Shown: positions 11,131-23,905, counted from the first letter of the stretch. The stretch: 64,000 nt of DNA from Cheiracanthium punctorium (GCA_038373885.1 JAWZYV010012511.1:400501-464500), one strand, 5' to 3'. Numbers and translations are program-made. The notes: generated from the letters alone by a model not told the origin.

Positions 11131-11440
11131 CATTGGCGCCAGAAGATTGGCCAATCTTCACCCGATGACACATGCCCAATCAATCGCCCATATCGCCGGC
11201 GATGTTGGCCCCATGTCAACTTCCTCGGTGAGCGATGTTTGGCCAAAGTTTGGCCACTGATGAATTGCTGCTTGAGAAAATAGGTATACATAGATATTTG
11301 AACACGGGGAAGAGTTTCGCGTTAGATGTCGCGTCAACACATGAACTTCAAAGCTGTCCAGCCAATCGTCCTGAAATTTCGTATTCATCGATATCTGAAT
11401 GCGAAGAATATTTTCGCCGTATCCGTTTTGCTAAAACTCG

Positions 11441-11454
11441 CCACTAGATTGCGC
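11441..11454 (+). promoter_or_regulatory. CTCF-like motif inside the Helitron
   Basis: CCACTAGATTGCGC matches the CTCF core CCASYAGRKGGCRS at 13 of 14 positions. The mismatch (T for G at position 10) is at the same position as in the motif at 44910-44923. Binding is untested and this is a string match only. Confidence 0.2.
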
Positions 11455-11641
11455 TACGCCGCATGGCCTTCTGCACCGTACAAACGATTGCCTTGAAATT
11501 CGGTATGCATGGTTATTGAACACAATATAATGCGGTATCCATTTTTCTATATCTCTTTATTACAATAAATAGTAATCACCAAAAATCGTAATATCAAAAA
11601 GTCCATTCATTCCCGTGCGAAGAACGGGTACTTCAGCTAGT

Positions 11642-14533
11642 AGAAGATATATAAATTTTCTTCACAATACATCAATAATGATTTGAAATCTACAAGAATC
11701 TGAGGCTGCTAGGACAGATTCTGTTGAAGAATTACATGTATTATTTTGTGTGTGCGTCATACTTTAATGTATTATACTAAAGTCATTAGTGCTTATCATT
11801 AGTTTCTATGAGACCTTAATGCGCTTTTGATGTTTTTTATTCTTCATACGGCAACTATATTAGACGGAATGGACATTTCCAATATTTTTCTGGTTAGATT
11901 TTTTTCTCATGTTGTCGTTAAACTTTCGCATCGCTGAAATTTACTTATTAAGACATCTGAAACAGCGTTCAGAGCTACGTGAGCACACACTATCAATTAA
12001 AATTCCATTTTCAGTACCACTTTACTTTATCGAGTATTTCGAACAAACCTAATGCGACACATTTATATGATGATTACTGATTCTATCCCTCACTCCCTTT
12101 AATAAGCTTTGTTCCACAAAGTTTGTTTTCTCAATCTTTACAAATCGTTACTCTTCTCTTTTTTAAAACAACGCCATCATTAAAGATTTTCTATTCATTT
12201 TATATCACAGAAGATGTATATAGTAAAGAAGCGTCGATTTTTATTGGAATGTTTTTTTTTTTTTCTTTTCTCCAAGTAATTGATTTTTTACGGTTCTGTT
12301 TAAAGAAAATGTATTATTTTGCTAGGCTTTAAGCTTCAAAAGCAGGGTATTAAGTCGTTTAGTAAATACTTGTTATCAGGCTTTGAAAGAAAAAAACTGC
12401 TCTCAGATAATGCATATTTAAAAACAATAAAATAAACAAAAGGAGGGGGAAAAAACATGCTAATTTCTGAAGACAATCTTACATAAAGAAAAAATATATA
12501 TAGACGATAACTGAACTTGAAAACATTACTCTTGTTCGTCTTTCTGTCTTTCTGAAATTGCGTTTTAATGATTTAATTCACTTGGGTGTAACAATACATA
12601 AATTTTACTGATTGAAAGACTTTTCATTGGAAATATGCAATTCATTGTTTAAAAAGGATATCGAAACACAACAATTTATCTATAAAAATTCTATGGATTG
12701 TGTTAAAATCGCATTATTTATTAAGTTTGACCATTTAAACAAAAATAAATAGTACATGATTAGTTTATTTTTATTTCATCGTGTCAGCGTTATCATTTGA
12801 AATCTTCTAACTATACATATTTTTATTCATATAACTTATACAGTGTCATTGTTTAAGAAAACTTATTCACAAACTAAGTGTCCTAAACACTTTATTCAAC
12901 GAGATTTGTTAATTTTATTTCCTGCAAAAAATACTTTTACGCGTAAATATGCGTACATATACATATCCATCGATTTCCCTTTTCTTTTACCTAAGATCAG
13001 GTTATTTGTTGGGGATTTTCTCTTTCATTCTGTTTTACGGGAATTATAATGCTTTCCCCGTTCCATCACTTATGATGTGTTAATGCTAACGGCGTGATCA
13101 AAGAATCACATAGAAGCAAATGAGACTAGAGGGAATTTGTGGATATTTCCCTAAGCCTCTTTCTTTCATCTTTGATAATCTGAGTTTATTGTTTTCTCTC
13201 TTCTACTGCCTTCTAGAGCACCTTTTCCTAATTTCCTTATGAAAGGGTGGCAAATAATTGGATATTGTATCGAAAATGCATTTTATGCGAGTGGCCTCAT
13301 AAAGTGAAAATATGTTGAGATAAGATGAATGCTATGTAAAGTAATACAGCCAATCTCTGAGATGTAAAACAGAAATAAATGCGAATGCTCAAAAATAAAA
13401 TTGTACCATTAGGCGCTGTCAAAAAAGTCAGCTAATTTCTTTTCGAGTCAGTCAAATAGAGAAGACATTATTTTCTCGACAGAATGTGATCTTACAAGCG
13501 ACAAATCTAAGTTGTTTTTTTTATTTAACTTTATATATTTTTCATAAATCCCTTTTATTTTTGGGATTAAGGTTCTTTGTGTCAAGATTAAATCGAATTT
13601 TAGCGATACTAGGAGCTGTGCTAGAATCTGTCCGAAAGTCAGGAACATCCGATAGAAGGGTTTATTTTTAAGATCTGATTAAAAGCAACACAGCAAGCAG
13701 TTTCTGAATATGGCGTTGTTCGTTGATGCTCTAAAATTTGAAGAAGTAATTCTTCAAACTCTTTTAAATTAATCCAAATTTACTACCTTAGACTCAGGTG
13801 CTAAAAGGAGTCCAATAAAGTCTTACTGTTTCCTTTAAATGCAGAATTAAGAAACCATAAGTATAGAGCTCAACAACAATTTATGGAATTTAATAGTCAT
13901 GAGATGATTAATTATAAACCAACTAATAACTAACTCATTAGAAAGATGATGATTTTTCTGCAATAATTTATTCGAACGATTTTCATATTTAAATTTTGTT
14001 GTGTGAAAAAATATTTTATAAATTGATAATTTTTCAATAAATATTAATTTCTCATACCTCTATTTAATCGACTTTTTACTAAAGATAATTTTAAAGAAAC
14101 GTTAAGCTAGTTTGAATTCAGGTGGACATCACCACGAAATTTTATTATTCTATGCTTTTGGATCTAGTAAAATTTTGCTTTGATACACAACATTGGTATT
14201 GAAAATTTTGAAACGAGCAATCTTTTATTAGGAATTTGAATAGTTATTTTGTTTCTGATATGAGTATTATTATATTTATTCAAACGCGTTATGCAATACT
14301 CAGAAATTCTATGCATATCCTGATTTTAATGCTTGCATTTTTTATTGCAGTGCATTGGATATTTTTAGATCATAAAGAGATTTTTGAATTAAATACAAGG
14401 CTTCTAGATACTGCTCATTCAAAATTCCGCGTTCTATCAGAAAACTTGATTGAAAATATCATATAAGCATCATCAACATATTTATTACTGCAGCATCGTT
14501 TTTAATACCCTTCAAACGGTAGGCCTTAAAAAA
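11642..14533. other. AT-rich non-coding stretch, nothing recognised
   Basis: About 2.9 kb without recognisable genes, repeats with clear ends or RNA genes. Open frames of 60-76 codons here (for example 14236-14466 plus) have no domain features and the composition of the surrounding DNA. Confidence 0.6.
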
Positions 14534-14538
14534 GTGCC
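14534..14538. repeat. Target-site duplication, left copy (GTGCC)
   Basis: GTGCC directly precedes the 5' LTR and is repeated exactly at 20678-20682 directly after the 3' LTR. A 5-bp duplication fits BEL/Pao integration. Confidence 0.93.
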
Positions 14539-14840
14539 TGTTGAGTCCTAAACGGTTTATGTACCTCTACCCACGCATTTGGCGTGAATTTATTTGGCAC
14601 CGTCCTTGGCGCAGTTTGTGTGAGCGCCTCTTTAATGTAACCCATTCATTGGGCTCTCTTCGTTTCTTGTTTCGCTCTCTTCGTTTCTTGCTTCGCTCTC
14701 TTCGTTTCTTGTTTCGCCCTCAGCGGCACGCATTTTTGAGTAATTAAAAATTTATTAGAAACGCATCAACTTATTCTCGTTTTATTTTAAATACCAAACG
14801 CCCGCACCCGCAACGTCACCTTCACAACATTTATCGTACA
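14539..14840 (+). repeat. 5' LTR of the BEL/Pao element
   Basis: It starts TGTTGAGTCC and ends TATCGTACA, the usual TG...CA limits. It contains three copies of a 21-bp CTCTTCGTTTCTTGTTTCG-type repeat (about 14656-14718), where the 3' LTR has one. This accounts for 42 of the 41-bp net length difference, offset by one extra T in the 3' LTR. Confidence 0.95.
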
Positions 14841-14844
14841 TTTC

Positions 14845-14859
14845 TGATCCTTCGAGCCG
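14845..14859 (+). promoter_or_regulatory. Primer-binding site, tRNA-Tyr type
   Basis: TGATCCTTCGAGCCG begins four bases after the 5' LTR. It is complementary, with one mismatch, to the 3' end of animal tRNA-Tyr (…CGGCTCGAAGGACCA), recalled from general knowledge of that tRNA. Reverse transcription would be primed here. The mismatch is at the third base (A for G). Confidence 0.65.
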
Positions 14860-14958
14860 ACGGACACTAGACGTATGGATATATTGGAGTTTTAAAAATA
14901 AACTACGCAGTTCATTGTCGGTAAGTACATTTTGACTTACCTTGACTTACTTATCAAT

Positions 14959-17900
14959 ATGGCAGAAATGAAATCTGCGAAAACTAACAAAAAATGTATA
15001 AAATTAAACATTACAAAATTCAAAGATAAGGTGAATACAAACATTGAAAAAGCAGATTTCGCCTTGCTTCAGGTATATGAAGCGAAAGTTGCAAGTTTCC
15101 ACACAGAATTAAAACAAGTGTTTGACTGTATATTTGCGCTTTGTGATGAGAAAGAAATCGATGATTTCATAGCAGAAAAAGAAACTATCATAGACTCATT
15201 AGATGAAATTAATTTGATCATTAAACGAAAACTTTTAACGCTTACTGCTGACAAAACAAACGTCAGTGAGAACATTTCACCTAGTTCTGTTTCTTCAGAA
15301 ATAAAATTGCCGAAGCTTTCGCTTCCCATTTTTAGTGGGAAAATCGAGGAGTGGATAGAATTCGAAGACTTATTTTCCACAGCTGTCCACAAAAACAGTA
15401 AATTAACTAACGCTCAGAAGCTTCAGTACCTCAAAAGTTCGTGTAAATCAGACGCTTTAGAGATCATTCACTCCATATCAATTTCTGACGCAAATTACGA
15501 CATCGCCTGGAATTTATTGGTCGAACGCTACTCAAACAAGAAAGATTTGATAAACTCTGTTATTAAAAAGTTGCTTGCCTTACCAGAAACAGTTGACTCT
15601 TCTCTGTCGCTTTTAAAATTTGTGGATAACATTAATGAATGCATTAGATCCTTGTCAGTTCTAGAACAAAATGTGAATGGTTTCAGCGATACGCTAATTC
15701 TATATATATTAGTCGAAAAACTCGACAAAAACACTAGAATCTGGTCGGAAAGATCTCTTAAAAAGGACGAAATAGGAACGATAACGCAGTTAACATCCTT
15801 TTTAAAAGAACATTCGCGTACTTTACAACACAACAAACATCTAGATCGCAAAGTGAAACGTCCACATAATTCAAGGACACTGACATCTGTTTCCGAAAAT
15901 CACTTGAATTCTTGCCCGTACTGTCTGGCCCGACATTCCATTTTAAAATGTGATCAGTTTTTTAATTTGACCGCTAAAAAGCGATTTAATTTCGTAAAAG
16001 CAAAAAATCTTTGCTTGAATTGTTTGTCGTCATTACATGTAATTAATTCCTGTAACAGTACTAATTCATGTAGAAAATGCTTGCCATTAGTAAAAAAGCA
16101 CCATACTTTATTACATTTCGAAAAGGGAACACCAGATGATAATGTAAGCAAAATAACGCCTGATAAAACTAGCCAGCTGTCCGCAAATGCAGACGCATTC
16201 CTTCCTTCAGAACAAGCGATACCTTCTGTCGCCTCTGAGGATAAACATCGTTCGCCTCAAAACTCTTTTGCTTCGACTATCTCAGGCACGGAAAATAAAC
16301 AAGTCTTACTCTCCACAGCTATAATTTATTTGAAGAGTGCTAATGGGGAGTTTTTAGCTTGTCGCGCACTGTTAGATAGTGGGAGTCAAAATAATTTCAT
16401 GACTAAAGAGTGTGTTCAATTATTGAATTTACGAGGAAAGAAAATATTCGCCTCCGTCTCAGGACTAAGCGGAATCAATACGAACATTAGAGAAAGCGTG
16501 ATTACAAGTGTTTCTAACGCAGGTAAGAGTTTTATGAGTACTTTAAACTTTTATGTTGTTCCAAAAATAACGCGCATAACCCCTGCTAAATATCTAAATA
16601 TACCAGATCTCAAACAGTTACAACCAGCTGATTTAGCTGACCCAGAGTTTCATAAACCAGGTCCAATACACATTTTGTTGTCAAATGAAGTATTTTTTGA
16701 TTTACTGAAGACCGATAGAATAAGTATGCAGGGGCTGATCTTTCAGCAGTCGGTCTTCGGATACATTGTCAGTGGGTCTGTATGCATGCCGCAACAAGAC
16801 AGTTTTGCTAATTACTGTGGGTTTGTAGAAACGGTAGATGATTTATCTGATATTATGAAAAAATTTTGGGAGATTGAAAACGTTCAAGAAACAAAAAAGT
16901 TGAAGAGTCAGGAGGAAGAATTTTGTGAGCAACATTTCCTCCGCACACACTGTAGACAAGATGACGGTAGATATGTCGTAGAGATGCCGATTAAAGAGGA
17001 AGGACTTCTACTTTTAGGCGAATCTAAGGAGAACGCTAATAAACGATTGAATTATTTGCATAAACGTTTTGCTCGCAATCCCGATATGAAACCTTTATAT
17101 GAAGATTTCATTACGGAGTACAATCAATTAGATCATTCAGAAGAAATTTCTGAAGGGGACAATTCTAGTTATTCATATTATCTGCCTCATCATGGCGTTT
17201 ATAGACCCGACAAACCTAGCACTAAACTCAGGGTAGTGTTCGACGCCTCTGCTCCAATGACTACGGGAGTTTCACTAAATGATGTTTTACTGAATGGAGG
17301 GACAGTTCAAGATGAACTATTTGATATTATTTCTAGATTTCGTACTCATAAATATGCCTTCACGGCAGACATTATTAAAATGTATCGTCAGATTAAAATT
17401 AAGGAGAATCAACGAGACTTATTATGTATCTTATGGAGGAGTTGCGAAGAAGAACCGGTTAAAATTTACAGATTGAAGACTATAACTTACGGTACTTCGA
17501 ACGCGCCATATCTCGCAACACGCACACTCAATCAACTAGCAGATGACGAAAGGAACGACTTTCCATTAGCAGCGCAAATAGTACAAAGAGACTTTTACGT
17601 CGATGACGTATTGACAGGAGCTCATACTTTAATAGAGGCCCAAGAAGCACAATCGCAATTAATTGAATTACTATCACGTGGAGGAATGCTTCTGTATAGA
17701 TGGTGTGCAAATCAAAGGAATCTTTTACAGTTCCCAGGTGGACAAGAAGATTATTCATTCAATAACTCAGATGACAATCAGAGCATCAAGACTTTAGGAT
17801 TACTGTGGAACACAAGAGTCGATTGTTTCTCTTTCAAATCGGCAATCAAGGAGCCAACTACTTACACGAAAAGAACAGTACTATCTAACATTGCTCGCGT

Positions 17901-20207
17901 CTATGATCCATTAGGATTACTCGGAACAGGAGTAACAAAGGCCAAAATCTTCATCAAAGAACTTTGGCTTTTGAAGCTCGACTGGAACGATCCGCTACCC
18001 GAAAATACAGTTAAAGAGTGGCAGATTTTCACGGCGTCCATGAAATCGACCAACGACTTACAAGTGAGCAGATATGTTTTGAAAGACGAATTTTCAGAAG
18101 TTCAAATTCATGGGTTTTCAGATGCGTCGGAACGTGCTTACGGGGCAGCAATTTACTTACGTTGTAAAAATGACAGAAATTCATCCGCAAATTTGCTTTG
18201 TAGTAAGTCCAGAGTAGCCCCGCTGAAAACGCTTACAGTGCCATTCTTGGAACTATGTGCAGCTGTATTGTTATCACAGCTTGTAACAAGGGTGGTAACT
18301 TTATTGAACATAAAAATCAGTAAGATATTTTTGTGGTGTGACTCGACCATAGTTTTAGCATGGATTCAAACTCCGCCGCATTTGCTCAAAACTTTTATAG
18401 CCAACAGGGTGACAAAAATCCAAGAGCTGACTCAAACATGCCAATGGAACCATGTGCGTTCAGATGAAAATCCAGCAGACCTTGTTTCTCGAGGACTGAA
18501 CTTCGACAAACTCCGTGAGAATGATCTCTGGTGGTATGGACCAGACTTTCATCGTAAACAGACTGACATCTTAATGTCTGAAAATCCAATTCTATCACCC
18601 AAGGAAGAGGACTTGTGCAATGAGATGAAAGATGTTCAAACCATAGTCACTCCAACCAGTGGGACAAATTTAGTGAACATTTTTGAACATTCAGAAGCTG
18701 CATTATGTTTATTGTCTGAAGATTTCTATGTCAAAATCTTTAATTTAACCAATAGTTTCATTAAGTTAATACGCATATTTAGTTTTATTTGCAGGCTTAT
18801 CTGTAATTGTAAGAATTCAACCAAAAAAATCAGGGGACCCTTAACCAGTTCCGAACTCAAATCTGCAGAAATTTTGTTGATTAAACAGGTACAGTATGTA
18901 ACATTTTCCCAGGAGATGATGAATTTAGAAAAAGGTAAGACCATTCCTGTTAATAGTAAATTGAAATTTTTGTATCCATTTTTGGACTCAAACGGTATCC
19001 TAAGAGTAGGTGGTAGGCTAAATAATGCGCACATAAGTTATAATAGCAAGCATCCTGTAGTACTTCCAAGTAATCATAAGTTGAGTGAAATGATTTTTGA
19101 GTATTATCATAAAAATTTCCTACATATAGGACCTCAGTCCCTTCTACATCATGTTGGACAAAAATATTGGATTGTCAACGGCAGATCACTTGCCAGAAAA
19201 ATAGTTCATAGATGCGTCGTTTGTTTTAAAAACAAACCGCAAGTCAACAGCCAAATTATGGGGAATCTTCCTTCGGAAAGGGTGTCACCTAGCCCACCTT
19301 TTTCTAATTGTGGGGTGGATTTTGGTGGCCCTTTTCAAAATATAGGAACCAAAGGAAGGGTGTTTATAACAAGGTGTATGTAGCAGTGTTTGTTTGTCTC
19401 GCTACAAAAGCGATTCATTTAGAAGTTGTTTCTGACCTTACTTCTGAATCCTTCATAGCTACTCTCAAACGATTCTTTGCAAGGCGAGGCAAAAGTTCAA
19501 CTCTAATATCTGATAACGCAACTAATTTTGTTGGTGCAAATGCCGAGTTAAAAAGGTTACAAGCATTGGTTGAGAAGCCAGATAATACGATGATTGATTA
19601 TTTAACATCTGAATCAATCACTTGGAAATTCATCCCACCTCGTGCACCCAATTTCGGTGGCTTATGGGAAGCTGGGGTGAAATCCTTTAAATACCATCTC
19701 AAAAGAACCTTAGGAAATTCACGAGTGACATTAGAGGAGTTTTTAACACTCATTATACAGATCGAAGGGATATTGAATTCGCGTCCATTGACTCTCTTAT
19801 CGTCCGATTCGAATGAATTCGAAGTGCTTACTCCCGCTCATTTTTTAATCGGACATTCTATCACTTCTATCCCAGAGCCAGATCTCGAATCTATAAATGA
19901 AAATAGACTTTCAAGGTGGCAAAAAATCACAAAATTTCTTTAAATCATATGGAAGAGGTGGCAACGTGATTATCTTAATCGCCTTCAACAAAGACATAAG
20001 TGGTATTTTTCAAAAAACAACATTCAGGAGGGCACGGTAGTCCTAGTTAAAGAAGACAATATGCCCACTGCAACTTGGCTATTAGGTAAAATTGAAAGGC
20101 TAATTCTGGGTAAGGACGAGAAGGTAAGAGTGTGCCTTGTGAAGACCAAGGCGGGTATTTTGAAAAGGCCAATTACCAAATTAGCAATTTTACCACTTGA
20201 ACCTTGA
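14959..20207 (+). pseudogene. BEL/Pao gag-pol polyprotein, broken by one frameshift and one nonsense codon
   Basis: Start chosen at ATG 14959 (CAATATGG context); an in-frame ATG at 14932 is also possible. Numbering from 14959: DUF1759 gag region from about residue 115; CCHC-like zinc knuckles from Cys 319; aspartic protease LLDSGSQNNF (Asp 473); reverse transcriptase with RVVFDAS (Asp 762), TADI (Asp 804) and YVDD (880-883); RNase H with Asp 1055, Glu 1098 and Asp 1128; integrase zinc finger (His 1384 to Cys 1419/1422); integrase core Asp 1454. The first frame ends at 19383. The core continues one base back in the frame open from 19308, with DNATNF (Asp codon 19512) and WEAG (Glu codon 19668). 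An in-frame TAA at 19941-19943 precedes the DUF5641-type C-terminal region, which ends at TGA 20205-20207. About 1,750 codons in all, normal for the family. The shift looks like a one-base loss near 19350-19370, since homology crosses it without a known slippery site. Confidence 0.95.
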
Positions 20208-20406
20208 TAAGAAATTGCTGAATGTATGTATTTTCATATTATTGCCTATATATATTTTTATTCAACAGTCTACGAATTGTATAACCATTGTTTCACCCTA
20301 TTGTATTTTCTTATTCACTGTATTGTTTTGTTGTAACATTGTTTATCTGTTATGGCAAATATTTTATGTTTATTGTTTATTATTGAAGTGTTTGAACCCT
20401 TCAATG

Positions 20407-20416
20407 TCGGGGGGTA
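20407..20416 (+). promoter_or_regulatory. Polypurine tract
   Basis: The G-rich run TCGGGGGGTA ends directly at the 3' LTR start. This is the expected place and composition for plus-strand priming in BEL/Pao elements, though the tract is short. Confidence 0.7.
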
Positions 20417-20677
20417 TGTTGAGTCCTAAACGGTTTATGTACCTCTACCCACGCATTTGGCGTGAATTTATTTGGCACCGTCCTTGGCGCAGTTTGTGTG
20501 AGCGCCTCTTTAATGTAACCCATTCATTGGGCTCTCTTCGTTTCTTGTTTCGCCCTCAGCGGCACGCATTTTTTGAGTAATTAAAAATTTATTAGAAACG
20601 CATCAACTTATTCTCGTTTTATTTTAAATACCAAACGCCCGCACCCGCAACGTCACCTTCACAACATTTATCGTACA
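20417..20677 (+). repeat. 3' LTR of the BEL/Pao element
   Basis: Compared by eye it is identical to the 5' LTR except for having one copy instead of three of the 21-bp repeat and one extra T in a T run near 20570. It ends TATCGTACA and is followed by the GTGCC duplication (20678-20682). Confidence 0.95.
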
Positions 20678-20682
20678 GTGCC

Positions 20683-23600
20683 TAAATTCTTAATTATTCT
20701 TCTATTAAAATTACTTTTAGTACCTCTGAAGATGAGCTGTCCAACCAATTATGGTGGATTCCCAACAGCTACATGAAAATAACTTGCTCAATATCAAATA
20801 CACATGCTCTCTTGTATACACAACCAAACTAATCCAGTTAATTTGCATATGTGATTATAAACGCTCACAGTTCTGAAGTCCAATTATGATAGCAGAACCA
20901 ACTCCCAGCCAGTGAGAGGGTTAACACTGGAAGCTGACAATTTCCAACACTGACAGGTAGTGATGATCTCATACGCTTATTTTAAAGCTCTCAACGTAGA
21001 GCGTCAAGTGAGCATTTGAATAAAATCTGCATAAAAATTAGGACAATCTTAATGGAATGCTATTGACTTGTACCCCGGATGTGAAAAGCTGAAAAAGCTG
21101 CTTACTTTTATTAATAATCTGTTCCTAAGAAAAATATGATCCGCACTTAAAAATAAAATAAAATTCAAAAGTATTTTTTTTATAAAAACAGAAAAACAAT
21201 GATTGAAATTTAAATGTTTTTTGTGTTTTTTTTGTTGTTGTTGTTGTGTTTTTTTTTAACTCAGCTTATCCGTTCAGATTTCACACTTTGTCACCTTTTT
21301 ACAGATTTCAGTCATTGTCCTAAATAAATTAGGAAGTATCTGTAAAACATAATACATATATTACTTCTAAAAAACTAATAAAATAACCCTTAATCTATGG
21401 ATTAGAATTATCATACAAAATAAGATTGTTGTTTAAAAATTTTCATTGGTTCTTTGTAAAAATTTCTTTAAAGAATCACTAACAAATACTTCATTAAGTT
21501 AGCGTACATCATGACTTGATGGTCTATTAAAGTGAAATTGTTTAAATGAATATTTTTCTAATTATACCAAGCCAACGACATATAGTATGAGCATTAGTGA
21601 AATTTTAGACTTTGGTTATGTGATTAAAGGATTAGGTTTCCCAAAAGTGCGCCATTCAAAGTTTTACTTCTTCAGTTTTGTTAGTGCTAAGCTCTTTTGA
21701 AAAAGACATTAATTGTTTAGGAATAGTCATAAGACGTTTAACTAGTGTTTATAATTTTTTTTCACAATTTTCTTTTATATTTACATTAATCATATTGACT
21801 ATTCACTGTCTAACTAAATCCAGAGAAATGAAGCAGTTCCAAATTGATATTCTTCGAAATTCTTAATTTGGTAGGTAAAGGATTAAATAAATTTGATGCT
21901 TGAAAAATGTAATAACCAGATAGTATAACAAATATCAAGCGGGATAGAGATTCAAATATATAATACACAAATGCGTTTTCCTGAATACAGCAATATTCTT
22001 TTCTATGTTATTAGATTATAATAAATAAAACAGTTAGTATTCACGATATAAAAATGTAAAATGCTATTAAAATTATATAAACTTTACATTCATCAGTGTT
22101 TTATAAAAATTAATTTACATTAAATATAATACATAGTATGCACTTTAAACCATAAGACTTCTGCTCTAAGTCATTCATCTTCAGCACTTTCCTTAAAATT
22201 TCTTTGAATCGCTTTAAAAAAATCCCTTACTAAATTTTCATTCATGCATTACAGAAACATAATATTTCTGGCAAAAGTTTGGAATTCAAAATGCATTCCT
22301 TTTAAGTAAAAAGTTTAAGCAATGCATGGAAACATTCAAAATCTGAGATTTCTCTGTGTGCCACCCCCCCCCCTCCTCTCTTTCGCTGTACTTATTTTGG
22401 CAAAAGAAGTAGTATTGTTAAAAATGAGAGTATTGTTTCTTTGAGTTTATTTTCAAATTCAATGCAATAGGATAAATTTAATACTATGGGAATTCATGAA
22501 GGGCATTGCTATCAAAATGAGCTACTTGATTATACTGAAAGGATTCATAAAAGCCTTTTTATATTAACATTATCAGTTAACATTATAAATTTTAACTTTG
22601 GAACTCCAGTAGTCTTTGGAACTCCAGTAATGTACAGGCGTAAAGAGATCAGCTCATAAAACAGTCTATTAATCAATTTGCTAATACTTCATAGTAATCA
22701 CACATATGCTATTTGGCATAAAAAACATCTCCAAGTAGTTATCATAGAAAGTTCTTGTACAGAATAAATGTAAACTTACGAGTCACAAAAGAAAAGAAAA
22801 AACAGTAAATTTGGTTTCAGTTAATTACTAAAGGCTAAATAACTTGTTGAATATAGGGAAAAGTGAGATTAGATGACGATCTTTAGCTAAAATATTTTTC
22901 CTGATTTCAAGACGTGGTTTAAAATCATGAAATTTGTAGAAAGACTTCTTTGAAACTTTACGTTTCATTAAAATAATGGAAATTATTTCGTCGCCTCTTT
23001 CAAGATGGAAAAATATTTTTAAAAAGTTCTGCGTCATCTTACACCGTGGTTACTTCAGTGAACTAAGATTTCGAATCGATCAAAACATGAAGGCTTATTT
23101 CCACAAATCCAGAGGAACAATTTTATTACAAACAGTTAATGAAAATGACACAGGTAAAAGTAAAGCAATAATAACGCACCACCCATAATGAAACAAAACT
23201 TAATTAGAACTCTGAAACAGAAAATATTTCTTTTAATCATTCCTGATTTTTATTGAGAGAGTTTACCGAAACCTTTGACACTTCTTGGGCCTTCATTTCA
23301 GCTTTAATCCAAGTATCCGATCATCATTTATTTCGAAGTACCATTTTACGGCACAATATTTGGACAAACACGTGCATCCATGGTCTCATGGGATTTGAAC
23401 CCGATCCCAAACCGCTCCCAAAGCGGTCGTCAGCGATTGCTGCGCATTCCCCCATCATTTCTGAAATTACTGTACTTACCGTAGTATTTGTTAATGTTCT
23501 GAAGTTAATGTCCAATCTAACGCAATTATTTCCAGTAGCCAATTAATTGAATCTTTCAGACTCCAGCATTTTTGTCACGTTTCTCAGTTTTTACAGATGC

Positions 23601-23774
23601 CTGGAGTGGTAGTTAAATTCCTGACGTCATTTAGTGAAACATCGCTAACTTTTGAGTAAAATATCAGTCACATTTGTGTAAACTGAGCACAACACTTTGA
23701 CACCCTTTATCATTTGGTGCAAATCTCATTACACTCTGGTACAGCCATAGGGAAATTGAGTAATCATCTCGAGT
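20683..23774. other. AT-rich non-coding stretch
   Basis: No recognisable gene or element. Near 23395-23465 the minus strand carries GGTTCAAATCCC, a good tRNA B box, downstream of a possible stem (ACCGCT/AGCGGT). No complete cloverleaf could be drawn, so no tRNA is called. A C run lies near 22362-22371. Confidence 0.45.
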
Positions 23775-23905
23775 TTCTAAGCCGGTTTCCTCCAGATGTA
23801 ACGTGAATAAGTATTAGTGCCCCTTAAAAAAGTCCTCCGAACAAGTCCCCTCCCCCCACCCGGAAGAAATATGCCCCTCATGTAGGCTTGCCATATATGA
23901 AAACG
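23775..23905 (+). mobile_element. SINE family copy 1, 5'-truncated body
   Basis: TTTCCTCCAGATGTAACGTGAAT, then a CCCCTTAAAAAAGTCC-like block, then GTAGGCTTGCCATA follow the order found in the tRNA-derived SINEs at 29702-29931 and 39086-39295. The tRNA-like head with A and B boxes is missing, so this copy is truncated at its 5' end. Confidence 0.6.

Larger units (their letters stand above)
10750..11640 (+). mobile_element. Helitron, non-autonomous, 3' end defined
   Basis: The 3' terminus is CTAG at 11637-11640 followed by T. It is preceded by the hairpin CCCGTGC-GAA-GAACGGG (11612-11628, one mismatched pair) and the linker TACTTCAG. A subterminal hairpin and a CTRR end inserted before T are the hallmarks of Helitrons. 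Upstream lie three diverged direct repeats of a roughly 40-bp block (about 11276, 11370 and 11495; shared GGTATGCATGGTTATTGAACA-like core) and the tandem array at 10750-11130. No RepHel coding sequence is present. The 5' terminus was not identified, so the start given is only where recognisable element sequence begins. Confidence 0.75.
14539..20677 (+). mobile_element. BEL/Pao LTR retrotransposon, full length
   Basis: The element has, in order, a 302-bp 5' LTR, a primer-binding site, a leader of about 100 bp, one long gag-pol reading region, a polypurine tract and a 261-bp 3' LTR, flanked by GTGCC. Family assignment rests on the gag of DUF1759 type, zinc knuckles followed by a DSG protease, the YVDD reverse transcriptase and the RNase H and integrase order typical of BEL/Pao. 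No env-like frame follows pol: only about 200 bp lie between the last pol codon and the polypurine tract. The LTRs are identical apart from two extra 21-bp repeats and one T, so the insertion is recent. Confidence 0.96.

Noticed and set aside
10651..11260. Long repetitive frames with FIVGRTVAKQIPMT-like and TDTNDFHRRSNSRQ-like repeats
   Set aside because: They are translations of a 42-bp tandem array in a Helitron and are open in several frames on both strands.
15069..19034. Minus-strand frames of 60-107 codons across the BEL element
   Set aside because: Shadows of the gag-pol reading frame on the opposite strand.
23360..23470. Possible tRNA gene on the minus strand
   Set aside because: The B box (GGTTCAAATCCC) is good, but no acceptor stem or D arm could be paired, so it is more likely a decayed SINE head or chance.
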